DNA of 64,000 nt from Psychrobacter aquimaris (GCF_016107525.1 NZ_JABASR010000011.1:62001-126000); one strand, 5' to 3'; counted from the stretch's first letter, positions 46,718 to 56,622 are shown. The notes: generated by a model not told the origin, from the letters alone. Made by a program: numbers and translations.

Positions 46718-48598
46718 CTACCAATCTTGGGCATTCGTGCCTGCCATGCTGGCTTTGACGCTTTGATTCATAATACGGGCAGCAAAGGCATCACTATGAG
46801 GCTTGAGCTTTGCTTGCTGTGCCTCGATAAGTGCCAAATCATCAGTACGGAGCGTTGTTTGTAGTGCTTGTATTTGCTCAGCCAATGAGTGCTGCTCCTC
46901 AGAAGACAATAAGGCTGCAAATTCTTTAAGGGCAGATTGTAGCGCTAATACTTCACGCTCCGCTTCTACCTTAGTCTCGATTAAAGAGCGCGCCTTTTTA
47001 TCTTCTTCTGCATGCTTGAACCCTGCGACGAGCAACTGCTCTTTTTGCTCATCGGATAGTCCATAAGAAGGCACAATCTCGATTTTACTTTCTGTCTTGG
47101 TTGTGGTTTCTTGGGCGCTGACGGTTAGCTGACCATTAGCATCAATACTAAAGGTCACTTCAATACGAGCAAACCCAGCTTTCATTGGCGGGATACCATA
47201 TAGCTCAAAACGACCCAATGAACGGCAGTTATCTACTGTCTCGCGCTCGCCCTGTACCACATGAATCACCATGCCTGTTTGACCATCTTGATAGGTGGTA
47301 AACACTTGGCGTTTTTTGACAGGGATAGGCGTATTACGTGGGATAAGCACTTCAACCAGACCACCCATGGTCTCAAGACCTAGCGATAATGGTGTCACAT
47401 CTAACAATAATAGATTGTTGTCACTATCGCCATTGACCAATTGATGGGCAGTTTGGGCAGCGCCTAAAGCAACGACCTCATCTGGATTCAGACGGCAAAG
47501 TGGCTGCTTGGCAAAAAATTCAGTCACGACTTGTTGTATGGCAGGCATACGCGTTGAGCCACCGACTAAGATAACTTCATCTAGATCTGTGGCAGTCAGC
47601 TTAGCATCGCGCAGCACTTGTTCACATACGCTCAACGTGCGACGACTAACAGGTTCTACGATAGCCAGTACATCTTCACGGCGTAATACACCTTGATAGG
47701 CTTGTCCGTTGACAGTGACGTTGATATCGACCTGTTCAGCATCAGTCAATGCTTGTTTGTAAGCTTTAGCCTCTTGTGCCAGTATTGATTTGTCATGCAA
47801 ACTCACATCTTTTGGATCAATACTCAGTTGTTTGATAATCCAATTGGTAATGAGACGATCAATATCATCCCCACCTAGCGCACTGTTACCACCAGTTGCC
47901 AATACTTCAAAGACGCCATCAGTGAGTTTTAATATAGACACGTCAAAAGTGCCGCCACCCAAATCATAGATTAAATAATAGCTTTCTTTATTGCTATTTT
48001 CACTATTTTGATCAAGACCGTAAGCGACTGCAGCAGCTGTAGGCTCATTTAGTAAGCGTAGCACATTGATACCAGCGGCTTGGGCAGCATCTTTAGTTGC
48101 TTGACGCTGTGCCTCATCAAAATAAGCTGGCACGGTAATAACTGCCCCTTCGATGCTGTTTGCAGGTAATGCGCTCGCTGCACGTTGCTCGAGTGCGGCT
48201 AATATGCGGGCTGATACTTCGACAGGTGACACCTCACCTTGAGCAGTCACGAATGCTGGCATGTCATCTGTACTGCCGCTTAACTCATAAGGGTGAGAGA
48301 ATTTAATATCAGCTTGACTACGACCCATAAAACGCTTAGCCGAGACGATCGTATTTTTTGGATCATCCGCCAAATGCGCTAGTGCATCATAGCCGACCAA
48401 TGGATTGCCAGTAGCTGGATAATAAACGACAGAAGGCAACAACGTATCTGACGCTGCGCCTGCTTCTAAGACTTGCGCCTTGCCCGAACGTACCACAGCG
48501 ACCAGTGAGCGCGTGGTACCAAGGTCGATGCCCAAACCAAAACGATGCTGGTGAGGTTGGGCGCTTTGATTGGGTTCGGCAATTTGCATTAAAGACAT
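46718..48598 (-). CDS. hscA: Fe-S assembly chaperone HscA (Hsp70 family)
   Basis: 626-residue specialised Hsp70 that, with HscB, releases clusters from IscU by binding its LPPVK motif. The ATPase domain shows GIDLGTTRSLVAV, DLGGGTFDVSIL and NEPTAAAVAYGL. The substrate domain starts around 395 (DVTPLSLGLETMGG). It lies between hscB and fdx, but separated from hscB by about 200 bases, which is wide for an operon. High confidence. Confidence 0.96.
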   Translation of the reverse strand: MSLMQIAEPNQSAQPHQHRFGLGIDLGTTRSLVAVVRSGKAQVLEAGAASDTLLPSVVYYPATGNPLVGYDALAHLADDPKNTIVSAKRFMGRSQADIKFSHPYELSGSTDDMPAFVTAQGEVSPVEVSARILAALEQRAASALPANSIEGAVITVPAYFDEAQRQATKDAAQAAGINVLRLLNEPTAAAVAYGLDQNSENSNKESYYLIYDLGGGTFDVSILKLTDGVFEVLATGGNSALGGDDIDRLITNWIIKQLSIDPKDVSLHDKSILAQEAKAYKQALTDAEQVDINVTVNGQAYQGVLRREDVLAIVEPVSRRTLSVCEQVLRDAKLTATDLDEVILVGGSTRMPAIQQVVTEFFAKQPLCRLNPDEVVALGAAQTAHQLVNGDSDNNLLLLDVTPLSLGLETMGGLVEVLIPRNTPIPVKKRQVFTTYQDGQTGMVIHVVQGERETVDNCRSLGRFELYGIPPMKAGFARIEVTFSIDANGQLTVSAQETTTKTESKIEIVPSYGLSDEQKEQLLVAGFKHAEEDKKARSLIETKVEAEREVLALQSALKEFAALLSSEEQHSLAEQIQALQTTLRTDDLALIEAQQAKLKPHSDAFAARIMNQSVKASMAGTNAQDW

Positions 48599-48799
48599 AA
48601 GGATAACTCAGAGATAAAATAAATAAGTGAAATATAGTACAGGCATTACGACAATCTGACGAATGCGCTCCTATTATAAGAATATTAAAGCGTAGCAGCT
48701 AACAATTTTGGAGATGATAGATTATACGGTATAGTTGGTACTATTTTAACCAAATATTTAGAATCTGGTTTTTGCATAAAACTCATAACCTACAGCTAT

Positions 48800-49381
48800 T
48801 TAAACGTACAGATCATCATCATCTGAATGCTCAGCAGTTGCTAACTCATCGATACCAGTAGTTACGTCAGCATTTAATTTGACTAAGAATTTCAGTTTTT
48901 GTGTCGCATCAATCGCCGTTTGCCAATCTTGGTTTTGGTAAGCATCGTTAAAACGCTTAGACTGTTTTGCCAGTCGCTCGGTGATTTGAGGGTGTAGTTG
49001 TTGCAATGTCGCACGATCTTTACCCTCGATAGCGTCATCTAAATCCATTCGCATCTGCATCGCATCCTCTAAGAAGTCTAAGTCTGCGATTGAGTGTTCT
49101 AGATTCTGTGCTTGATCGGCCATATCTAGTAGATAGCTAGCACGACTATCAGGCGCACTTAACGCTTGGTAGGCTTGGTTGATTAATGCTGAAGCTTGCA
49201 CAGATTGCTGTTGCGCTTGTGAGGTGTTTGCCAGATTCTTGTCGACATTATCAGGGTGATAACGTTTTTGTAGCAGGCGTAGATGCTGATCGAGACTCTC
49301 TTGATTGACTTCAAACTGTACAGGTTGCTCAAATAGGGCAAAGAAGTTATCAAACTGGGCTTCTGCAGTAATGTCTCTCAT
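48800..49381 (-). CDS. hscB: Fe-S assembly co-chaperone HscB (J-protein)
   Basis: 193 residues. N-terminal J domain with His42-Pro43-Asp44 (KRYHPDN) and C-terminal helical domain (about 90-170) that binds IscU. It stimulates HscA ATPase. An acidic tail (DDDDLYV) closes the protein. ATG 49381 has AAGG eight bases upstream. Gene order iscA-hscB-hscA is conserved. High confidence. Confidence 0.95.
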   Translation of the reverse strand: MRDITAEAQFDNFFALFEQPVQFEVNQESLDQHLRLLQKRYHPDNVDKNLANTSQAQQQSVQASALINQAYQALSAPDSRASYLLDMADQAQNLEHSIADLDFLEDAMQMRMDLDDAIEGKDRATLQQLHPQITERLAKQSKRFNDAYQNQDWQTAIDATQKLKFLVKLNADVTTGIDELATAEHSDDDDLYV

Positions 49382-49499
49382 ATCATACGCCTTGCTTTTT
49401 ATTTGTTTTGAAAGTTTTCTTTAGTTGAGAACATATTTACGATGACTTAAATATAGAGTCGGTAAACTCTAAACTAAAGGGTTTTCAACCTTTCGTTCA

Positions 49500-49820
49500 T
49501 TAGACGGTAAAAGATTCACCGCAACCACATTCGCCTTTTTGATTAGGATTGGTGAACTTAAAGCCTTCGTTAAGACCTTCTTTTTCGTAGTCCATCAACA
49601 AACCATCTAAATACACCAAACTTTTAGGATCAATAAAGATGTTAACGCCGCGGCTTTCGTAACGCGTGTCATTTTCATCAGGGGTATCTACAAACTCTAA
49701 AACGTAAGCTAAGCCTGAGCAACCCGCGGTACGGATACCCACTCGAATACCTTCACCTTTGCCGCGATTGTCCAAAAAGTCTCGAACATGCTGAGCGGCG
49801 CGTTCTGTCATTTCAATCAT
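49500..49820 (-). CDS. iscA: Iron-sulfur cluster assembly protein IscA
   Basis: A-type carrier of 106 residues with Cys34 ([11 protein letters not shown]) and the C-terminal Cys98-Gly-Cys100 pair that bind iron or cluster. Start chosen at ATG 49820 because GGGAG lies five bases before it and the length matches E. coli IscA; an earlier ATG at 49832 would overlap that site. About 250 bases separate it from iscU, with a terminator-like hairpin in the gap. High confidence. Confidence 0.95.
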   Translation of the reverse strand: MIEMTERAAQHVRDFLDNRGKGEGIRVGIRTAGCSGLAYVLEFVDTPDENDTRYESRGVNIFIDPKSLVYLDGLLMDYEKEGLNEGFKFTNPNQKGECGCGESFTV

Positions 49821-49944
49821 GCCAACTCCCATTGACTATCAATAATAAATATCAATCAAAAAATCTGTATAAACTGGCAATGAAAATAGCGCACTTGCCA
49901 AAATAATCTTAATAACGACCAGTTAATAATCGCTAGAAAATAAA

Positions 49945-49976
49945 AGGTGACAATTACATTAGCGTTATTGTCACCT
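49945..49976 (-). terminator. Terminator-like hairpin inside the isc operon (iscU-iscA gap)
   Basis: 10-bp perfect stem (49945-49954 / 49967-49976) with a 12-base loop. On the minus strand it is followed by TTTATTTTC. It lies about 90 bases after iscU and can partly terminate transcription before iscA-hscBA-fdx. Confidence 0.75.
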
Positions 49977-50067
49977 CTTTAGCGTTAGTAGCTGTTCAAT
50001 ACATCGACTACTAAAGTACTGCCATTAAGACCGTGTACTTAGAACTACAATACTTCCGCTAACAGGT

Positions 50068-50478
50068 TTAGCTAGCCGTTTCTTCTGTCTCTACTGCTGC
50101 GCTATGCTTACCTTTATAGTCGCTAATAGCAGCTTTAATGGCGTCTTCAGCAAGTACAGAGCAATGCACTTTTACTGGTGGTAAGGCCAGTTCTTTCGCG
50201 ATATCGTTGTTTTTGATTTCGCCCGCTTGATCCAAGCTTTTGCCTTTTAGCCACTCAGTAACGAGCGAGCTTGAAGCGATTGCTGAACCACAGCCATAAG
50301 TTTTAAAGCGTGCATCTTCAATGATGCCGTTATCATCAACTTGAATTTGTAGACGCATCACATCGCCACATGCTGGGGCACCAACCATACCGGTACCAAC
50401 ATTTTTAGCATTCTTATCAAGATTGCCAACGTTGCGTGGGTTTTCGTAATGATCAATAACTTGGTCACTATAGGCCAT
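50068..50478 (-). CDS. iscU: Fe-S cluster scaffold IscU
   Basis: 136-residue scaffold on which clusters are built. Ligands Cys37 (APACGD), Cys63 (YGCGSA) and His105/Cys106 are present, as is the HscA-binding LPPVK motif at 99-103. ATG 50478 has AGGAGAAA ahead of it. It lies 153 bases after iscS. High confidence. Confidence 0.96.
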   Translation of the reverse strand: MAYSDQVIDHYENPRNVGNLDKNAKNVGTGMVGAPACGDVMRLQIQVDDNGIIEDARFKTYGCGSAIASSSLVTEWLKGKSLDQAGEIKNNDIAKELALPPVKVHCSVLAEDAIKAAISDYKGKHSAAVETEETAS

Positions 50479-50631
50479 GGGGTTTTCTCCTGGTTAGATG
50501 ATGAGTGGTAGGTTATTAATCTTTGAAACACTACCAACTCATCGATAATTGGGGTCAAACACTTAATTTTAATTGTCTGATCAATCGTTTATTAAATACA
50601 TTGAATACGATATTACTATCTATACTTTATT

Positions 50632-51858
50632 TTAGTGCTCAGCCCATTCGACTGAATTCAAATCAACACCTTCTTGGTACATATCCCAAAGTGGTGATAG
50701 AGCACGTAATTTATCAACAGCTTCATGCATTTGCTTGATAACGGTATCGATGTCTTCTTCAGTGGTATAACGGCCGAAGCTGAAGCGGATTGAGCTGTGC
50801 GCCAATTCGTCTGGGCGACCGATAGCACGCAATACATATGATGGCTCAAGCGTCGCTGACGTACAGGCTGAGCCTGATGATACAGCCAAGTCTTTAAGTG
50901 ACATCATTAGCGATTCACCTTCAACAAAGTTAAAGCTGATGTTTACAATGTTAGGTACACTGTTTTCAAGATCACCGTTTAGGTAAATCTCTTCGATATC
51001 TTGTAGACCATCCCACAGTTTTTGGCGTAGTTTTGCTGCATGTGCATGGTCTTCTTCATAACGCTCATTGGCTAAAGCAAATGCTGCCCCAAGACCAACG
51101 ATTTGATGTGTCGGTAATGTACCTGAACGCATACCGCGCTCATGACCACCGCCATGCTGCTCTGCTTTCAAACGGATACGTGGCTTACGGCGAACAAATA
51201 ATGCACCAATACCTTTAGGACCGTAGGCTTTGTGACCTGAAAAGCTCATCAAGTCGATCTTCGTGGTTTCAAGGTCAATCAATACTTTACCAACAGATTG
51301 TGCGCCATCGACGTGGAACACCACACCCGCTTCACGAGTGATTTCACCAACTGCAGCGACATCAGTAATCGTGCCAAGCTCATTATTTACCATCATGAGT
51401 GATACTAAGATAGTATCGTCACGTAGGGCTTCTTTCACTTGCTGTGGCAAAATAAGACCCGTGCTTGGTTGTGGCTCAAGATAAGTAATCTCAAAACCTT
51501 CTTGCTCAAGCTCACGGCACGTATCTAATACCGCTTTATGTTCGATCTTACTGGTAATAATGTGCTTACCACGAGATTGATAAAAATGCGCTGCACCTTT
51601 AATGGCTAAGTTATCTGATTCTGTTGCACCAGAAGTAAAGACGATTTCGCGTGGATCAGCGTTAATGACTTCAGCCACTTGTTGACGCGCTGTTTCTACA
51701 GCTTCTTCTGCTTGCCAACCATAGCCATGCGAGCGCGAGGCTGGGTTACCAAAGATGCCATCTACTGTCAGATACTCGCTCATCTTAGCAGCTACTGATT
51801 TTGCAACTGGTGTGGTGGCGGCATAATCTAAGTATATAAGGTTGTTATGTTGGCTCAT
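50632..51858 (-). CDS. iscS: Cysteine desulfurase IscS
   Basis: 408-residue PLP enzyme supplying sulfur for clusters and tRNA thiolation. PLP lysine Lys210 ([12 protein letters not shown]) and the mobile-loop catalytic Cys332 ([12 protein letters not shown]) are present. Start at ATG 51858, which overlaps the iscR stop by four bases (ATGA), indicating translational coupling; the longer open frame upstream lies inside iscR in another phase and is rejected. High confidence. Confidence 0.97.
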   Translation of the reverse strand: MSQHNNLIYLDYAATTPVAKSVAAKMSEYLTVDGIFGNPASRSHGYGWQAEEAVETARQQVAEVINADPREIVFTSGATESDNLAIKGAAHFYQSRGKHIITSKIEHKAVLDTCRELEQEGFEITYLEPQPSTGLILPQQVKEALRDDTILVSLMMVNNELGTITDVAAVGEITREAGVVFHVDGAQSVGKVLIDLETTKIDLMSFSGHKAYGPKGIGALFVRRKPRIRLKAEQHGGGHERGMRSGTLPTHQIVGLGAAFALANERYEEDHAHAAKLRQKLWDGLQDIEEIYLNGDLENSVPNIVNISFNFVEGESLMMSLKDLAVSSGSACTSATLEPSYVLRAIGRPDELAHSSIRFSFGRYTTEEDIDTVIKQMHEAVDKLRALSPLWDMYQEGVDLNSVEWAEH

Positions 51859-52364
51859 GCTGGGTTTGCCTCGCTGTTCGATAGGGTAATAGTGTTGATA
51901 TCTTTTATGGAAATCTCTTTGGTAGAGTTGTGCTGACGCTCTGACACTGACTGCACATTTTCCATGTCTAATAATTGCGCTAATGTTATATTTTTCAAGT
52001 ACTGTTCGATATGATTGGACAGTGCACACCATAAATCATGGGTTAAGCACATTGTACCACCTTGACAGTCGCCACGTCCTTCGCACTGCATCGCATTAAC
52101 CGATTCATCGACGGCAGATATGATGCTCATCACGTCTATCTCATGCAATGGTTTGGCTAGATGATAGCCGCCTGCTGCACCTCGGATGCTAGTGACAAGA
52201 CCACGTTTACGAAGTTTGGAAAACAGTTGTTCAAGGTAAGAGATAGAAATCGATTGCCGCTTGGCGATATCAGATAAGGAGACTGCAGTGTCTTGTTGGC
52301 TGGTCTGTAATGCCAAATCTAGTAACGCAGTAACGGCATATCTGCCTCGAGTAGTCAAACGCAT
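51855..52364 (-). CDS. iscR: Fe-S cluster regulator IscR (Rrf2 family)
   Basis: 169-residue transcription factor that represses the isc locus when loaded with a [2Fe-2S] cluster. The winged helix (about 1-70) is followed by the cluster ligands Cys94, Cys100, Cys106 and His109, spaced exactly as Cys92/98/104/His107 of E. coli IscR. First gene of the operon with a type 1 IscR-like site overlapping its promoter. The C-terminal 30 residues are Asn/Ser-rich and probably disordered. High confidence. Confidence 0.96.
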   Translation of the reverse strand: MRLTTRGRYAVTALLDLALQTSQQDTAVSLSDIAKRQSISISYLEQLFSKLRKRGLVTSIRGAAGGYHLAKPLHEIDVMSIISAVDESVNAMQCEGRGDCQGGTMCLTHDLWCALSNHIEQYLKNITLAQLLDMENVQSVSERQHNSTKEISIKDINTITLSNSEANPA

Positions 52365-52539
52365 GTGTTATCTCCAAACTTTTAAGTCATTTTTATTTAA
52401 CAACGACCTCAGCAAAATGATAGTGGTGGCAGCTTGTAAGTAATATGGAAGCTACTGATGGAATCATATAATAGCTAAGTTGTGTCTTATCGTTATTAAA
52501 CAGCAGATAATTAACCCGATGTGTGCAACGATTAAGCCA

Positions 52540-52575
52540 ATTATACTTAATCCTGAGTAATTTAGTCAAGATTAA
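52540..52575 (-). promoter_or_regulatory. iscR promoter overlapped by a type 1 IscR operator
   Basis: Minus strand: -35 TTGACT (52569-52564), 18-base spacer, -10 TATAAT (52545-52540). The spacer and -35 form an imperfect palindrome (52547-52575), TTAATC..TTGACTAAATTACTCAGG..ATTAA, very close to E. coli PiscR sites. It predicts direct autorepression by holo-IscR. The transcript would have a leader of about 170 bases. Confidence 0.82.
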
Positions 52576-52742
52576 AGTGTGGTTGAATGGTTAATCGAGC
52601 TTATTACTATGATTGATAAAAACAATGGTATTAAAAGGAGGGGAGATAAGATTGAAAACATTGATTCCTAGTATTTTTAAAATACTAAAATACAGTCTTG
52701 AGGTTTGAGTTCTAAGTTTTTTCTTTAACGTCTATGAATTAT

Positions 52743-52776
52743 ATTAGGGCGTGTTGAATATTCAACACGCCCTAAT
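52743..52776. repeat. 34-bp perfect palindrome
   Basis: The 17-base arm ATTAGGGCGTGTTGAAT is followed immediately by its exact reverse complement. The arm contains the TAGGGCGTGTT motif found elsewhere in the window. No T-run on either side, so it is not an ordinary terminator. Confidence 0.9.
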
Positions 52777-52849
52777 CATATAAGCGTTTAATATCGCGTA
52801 ATCGGCATCAAACGCATTCGGTAAGGTAAGCAACCTTTCATTGGTGAAA

Positions 52850-53494
52850 TTAATTCATCAATAGCGCGATAATGGCTGCGATCATAATGACAAGCGCTAC
52901 AACAGTCACAATCATCAAGGTCTTCTGTTTGCTTTGTAACTCTTTAACAGTGGTTTCAAGCTCACGGTTTTTAATGGTTAATGTATTTATCTGGGTTTGT
53001 TGCTCTTTAATACGCAGCTTATAGTGATCCTTTTTTTCGGCCATTTCAGCATCAGACGGCTTAGTTTTACCTTTGCCACCTTTTATTTTTTTAATCAGAC
53101 CTTGAATTAAGCTACCAAGACCGAGTTGCATAATAAACTGCTTGACCAACTGTACTTGGACAGACTCGCCGCGCATTTGTAGTTTTTCGGTGGTTTCGCT
53201 GTCATGAGTAGTGATCGCATTGATAACTTGGATGCTATAAGCATTGATGATGACGTCAGGTTCACTGCGGTCAATAGGTAATTGTGCGTCTAATAATACG
53301 CCTTTGGTACTAAAAGTGGCAAATACCTCAACATGTGGTAAATATAAGCGTAGCGCCACGACAGTACCTTGCTTGGCAAGTGGATAAGCGGCTTTACGTA
53401 GTTCGGGATCTAAACGTAGCAATAGTGTCAGCGCCGACTCGATGAACACCAGAATGATATTAAGAAAAGAGTGGGACAACGTAGAACGCTTCAT
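52850..53494 (-). CDS. SCP2/UbiJ-like domain protein with C-terminal membrane anchor
   Basis: 214 residues from ATG 53494. Residues about 15-120 resemble the SCP2-like lipid-binding domain of UbiJ: the pattern ESALTLLLRLDPE near the start, then alternating strands and an EPDVIINAYS segment. A basic Lys-rich linker and a coiled coil (about 145-190) follow, and the last 20 residues are a transmembrane helix. UbiJ is an accessory lipid-binding factor of ubiquinone synthesis, but it is normally near ubiE/ubiB and lacks this anchor. So this is a divergent relative or a different SCP2-type protein. Stands alone. An in-frame start at 53539 is possible. Confidence 0.55.
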   Translation of the reverse strand: MKRSTLSHSFLNIILVFIESALTLLLRLDPELRKAAYPLAKQGTVVALRLYLPHVEVFATFSTKGVLLDAQLPIDRSEPDVIINAYSIQVINAITTHDSETTEKLQMRGESVQVQLVKQFIMQLGLGSLIQGLIKKIKGGKGKTKPSDAEMAEKKDHYKLRIKEQQTQINTLTIKNRELETTVKELQSKQKTLMIVTVVALVIMIAAIIALLMN

Positions 53495-54013
53495 GTAAAT
53501 AATCCGTTTTATATTTGGCAAATTAGAGGCAAAAGACAAACAAGAGTCAAACTTGACCCAAAAGGTACAATGATATTTTGCTTATAGTAACGCCTTTATA
53601 GTAAAAAGTAACGCTAGTTTCTGTCAGTTGGAAAATTATTACTTTACAATTTGATAGTCAACAAGGACACTAATATTTATGACTGGTAATGCATCAGTAA
53701 GAGATGACATGTCTTTGAACGATCAGGCAGTATAGAGGTTGACTAGCTAAGTCAACGTTAGAAAAATGCAAGGTTGCTAGCCGTTATAACCGTTGCAGAG
53801 GCTTTGCGTAACATTGAGTGTCAAATACGTAGTACAGTAGGCAAAAATATGTAAAATCGCTTGCGCTCCTTATGCTGCCTTGATATAAAGACGATAACAA
53901 AGCGAAACCTGTTAATACGCCAGTCAGGCAGTTTTTATTGCTTAAATGCTATGAGAGCGTTACAATGCTTGGCGTGAGCGTTTATTATCCCCCTTAAACT
54001 TGAAGGAAATTTT
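53495..54013. other. Intergenic region upstream of the HU gene
   Basis: About 519 bases between divergent genes. It must contain the HU promoter; I see no confident box pair. No gene or repeat recognised. Confidence 0.4.
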
Positions 54014-54286
54014 ATGAATAAGTCAGAATTAATTGATAGCATCGCAGACAAAAGTGGCCTAAACAAAACCCAAGCTGGCGATGCATTGAATGCTGTTATG
54101 GAAAGTGTTGGTGAAGCGCTAGAAGCTGGCGATAGCATCTCATTGGTTGGTTTTGGTACTTTCAGCGTAAAAGACCGTAAAGCACGTACTGGCCGTAACC
54201 CTAAGACGGGTGAAGAGCTTAGCATTCCAGCAAGCAAAGTACCAAGCTTTAAAGCAGGTAAAAACTTAAAAGAGCGCTTAAACTAA
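54014..54286 (+). CDS. hup: DNA-binding protein HU
   Basis: 90-residue nucleoid protein with the HU/IHF fold: [20 protein letters not shown] at the start and the arm motif [24 protein letters not shown]. The composition and [20 protein letters not shown] segment fit HU rather than IHF. AAGGAAA precedes the ATG. ppiD follows, the same order as hupB-ppiD in E. coli. High confidence for HU. Confidence 0.95.
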   Translation: MNKSELIDSIADKSGLNKTQAGDALNAVMESVGEALEAGDSISLVGFGTFSVKDRKARTGRNPKTGEELSIPASKVPSFKAGKNLKERLN

Positions 54287-54671
54287 GCCGTTCTTTTAAA
54301 AGTAGACGCTGTATAACGACGTAATATACGAATGAATACGGCATTTACTAATAGTAAAGCATAATATGGTTTATAGCATGGCTAATAAGTCATGGTATGA
54401 ATCATAAAAAAGCACCTAGATATTAGGTGCTTTTTTTATCGCTATAGTTTGTATCATACCACGTGAATATTTTGAGTCTGCATCAAAAATCACGTATCAT
54501 AGGGCGCGCGATAGATGCGTTGTTCAAATAAGGCTGTTTTACTCAGTCTTGTTGTTCTATATCAAATTCACACGTTCTTATTCTTACCATTGCCTGCTTA
54601 GATAGCGTTGATATTAATAGTAATATTACAATGGTTTTTCATCAATATAGGTTTATAAAGCAGAGATAACT
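54287..54671. other. Intergenic region HU / ppiD
   Basis: 385 bases with the HU terminator (54408-54431) and otherwise AT-rich sequence before ppiD. No gene seen. Confidence 0.45.
54408..54431 (+). terminator. Intrinsic terminator after HU gene
   Basis: Stem AGCACCTA / TAGGTGCT preceded by A and followed by seven T; short loop. Confidence 0.9.
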
Positions 54672-56546
54672 ATGGATAAATTGCGCGATTTCTTAAAAAG
54701 CTGGCCAGGTCGCATTTTATTGATTTTATGCCTATCGCCGCTCGCTCTATTGGGTGTCGAAAGCTATTTTGGAGGCGGGGTCGATCCCAACCAAATCGCT
54801 CAGGTGGGTGAAGCAAGCGTAGGGTTGTCCGAGTATCAGACTGCCGTAAATAACCGTCGTACTGAAATACTAGAACAAGTTGATGATGCCAGTCTATTGA
54901 ATGAAGATGTGTTGCACGAGCAAGTGCTCAAAGGTCTCATTGATCGTACGCTATTGGAGCAGCAAGCAGGCAAGCTTGGTATGACAGTTTCTGACGACAC
55001 GATTAATCGTTTATTGCGTCAAGAAGAAATTTTTAAGGACGCAGAAGGTAATTTCTCTAACGAGCAATTCTCAAACTTTTTGCGCCAGCGTGGTATGACG
55101 AAAGATCAGCTATTTTCTGAGTTCCGTAATCAGTTAAGCCTTGATCAGCTCAATGCCAGTATCGTTGGCACGGCAGTATATCCAATGCAAGCGGTCAGTC
55201 AATTGATTGACTTACAACTTGAGTCGCGCAATATCTGGCTGCATCGATTTAATTGGCAAGACTATGCAGATCAGGTCAAGTTAAGCAAAAGCGATATACA
55301 AGCCTATTATGATGCCAATAAAGACACACTAAAAAGTGCGGCGATGGTAGATTTGGCATATTTGCAATTAAGTCCTAAAACCATTCAGGTGAATGAGGTT
55401 ACGGACGAGGATTTGCAGCAGCAATATGAAGCCTACAAGCAAGGGCTAGCTGTCGTCGATGAGCGTAAAATCAGTCAAATTCTCTTGACGGGTAAAGACG
55501 CAAAGGCAAGAGCGGCTAAAATCAAAGCTCGCTTGGATAAAGGTGAGTCTTTTGCGGCATTGGCTAAAGCCGAGTCAGATGATCCATCAGGAGCAACAGG
55601 CGGCGATATTGGTACCTTTAACCCCTCTGTGTTTGGTAATGATGCCGCAGCGGTTGAGAAGGCTTTAGAAGGCTTGAGTGTTGGTGATGTAACAGCACCT
55701 ATCAAGACCAGCTTTGGCTATCAGATATTTACCGTAACCGAAGACAATGGTAGCAAAGTACCAAGTCTAGAAAGTATGCGTGCAGAGTTGACGGCAAAAG
55801 CCAAGGAATATAAGCGTCAAGAAATCTATGCAGATAAAGTGACGGCGATTAATGACTTGGCAGCAGATGGCTTTAGCATTGAAGATATTGCTCAGCAAGA
55901 GAACGTAACGTTAAAACGTATCAAAGATTACCGTAAAGAAAACAACAAGTCGGAGCTATCACAACCAGCAGTGATTAAGCAGGCTTTTGATGAGTTTACG
56001 ATTCAAGATCAGGCAGTGACCGCAGGTATTGAAGTTGGTAACGGGACGGTATGGGTGCAGCCAAGTAACTATCGCCCTACTAAAACGCTTAGCTTATCTG
56101 CTGCTACGCCAAGAATCACTCAGATATTACGCCAAGAAAAAGCCACGGAATTGGCGCTAAAAGAGGCTAAGAAATTAGCCGCTGGTATTAAGACGCCCGC
56201 TGATATCAATAAACAGCCAGTACGTTTCCAATCATTAGGTGAAGTAAATCGCCAAACCACGCTACTGACAGAGAAAGAACGTGGATTGGCCTTTAGTCAG
56301 CAAGCGGCTAATAATGGTGTCGTTGCTATTGCGAGTGAGACTGAGATGGGTGCGACCTTGTTGGTCGGTGATCGTATTAAAACAGAACAACAGTCACCAT
56401 TGTCTGATATGCAAAGAGTACAAACGGCTGCCATCATTCGTGATAACTTGGGGCAAGATCAGCTACAAGATTACTTGGATTATCTACGCTTAGTGTATAA
56501 AGTTGAAATTAATGACGCCAATATCGCGAACGCGCAAGGGCGTTAG
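54672..56546 (+). CDS. ppiD: Peptidyl-prolyl isomerase PpiD (SurA_N plus parvulin)
   Basis: 624 residues, inner-membrane anchored (helix about 13-33) with a periplasmic SurA_N-like chaperone region (about 35-240), one parvulin domain (about 261-357, containing FAALAKAESDDPSGATGGDIG), and a C-terminal domain. PpiD assists proteins emerging from SecYEG. Length and order match E. coli PpiD (623), and it follows HU as in E. coli. Single gene ended by a terminator. High confidence. Confidence 0.95.
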   Translation: MDKLRDFLKSWPGRILLILCLSPLALLGVESYFGGGVDPNQIAQVGEASVGLSEYQTAVNNRRTEILEQVDDASLLNEDVLHEQVLKGLIDRTLLEQQAGKLGMTVSDDTINRLLRQEEIFKDAEGNFSNEQFSNFLRQRGMTKDQLFSEFRNQLSLDQLNASIVGTAVYPMQAVSQLIDLQLESRNIWLHRFNWQDYADQVKLSKSDIQAYYDANKDTLKSAAMVDLAYLQLSPKTIQVNEVTDEDLQQQYEAYKQGLAVVDERKISQILLTGKDAKARAAKIKARLDKGESFAALAKAESDDPSGATGGDIGTFNPSVFGNDAAAVEKALEGLSVGDVTAPIKTSFGYQIFTVTEDNGSKVPSLESMRAELTAKAKEYKRQEIYADKVTAINDLAADGFSIEDIAQQENVTLKRIKDYRKENNKSELSQPAVIKQAFDEFTIQDQAVTAGIEVGNGTVWVQPSNYRPTKTLSLSAATPRITQILRQEKATELALKEAKKLAAGIKTPADINKQPVRFQSLGEVNRQTTLLTEKERGLAFSQQAANNGVVAIASETEMGATLLVGDRIKTEQQSPLSDMQRVQTAAIIRDNLGQDQLQDYLDYLRLVYKVEINDANIANAQGR

Positions 56547-56622
56547 ACATAAAGGTGTCAAAGGAAGTATGAGGCACTTGTTTAGTCATTCTTTCTAAAT
56601 AATCCTATCAAATCTTAAGCAT

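Larger units (their letters stand above)
52365..52849. other. Intergenic region upstream of iscR
   Basis: 485 bases holding the isc promoter/operator, a possible 18-codon micro-frame on the plus strand (52652-52708), and a 34-bp perfect palindrome (52743-52776). No conventional gene. Confidence 0.55.

Noticed and set aside
51859-52032. N-terminal extension of iscS
   Set aside because: It lies inside iscR in another phase; the conserved protein starts at 51858 with an ATGA overlap.
52743-52776. Palindrome as a terminator of the SCP2-like gene
   Set aside because: No T-tract follows on the minus strand and the motif recurs elsewhere in unrelated positions.
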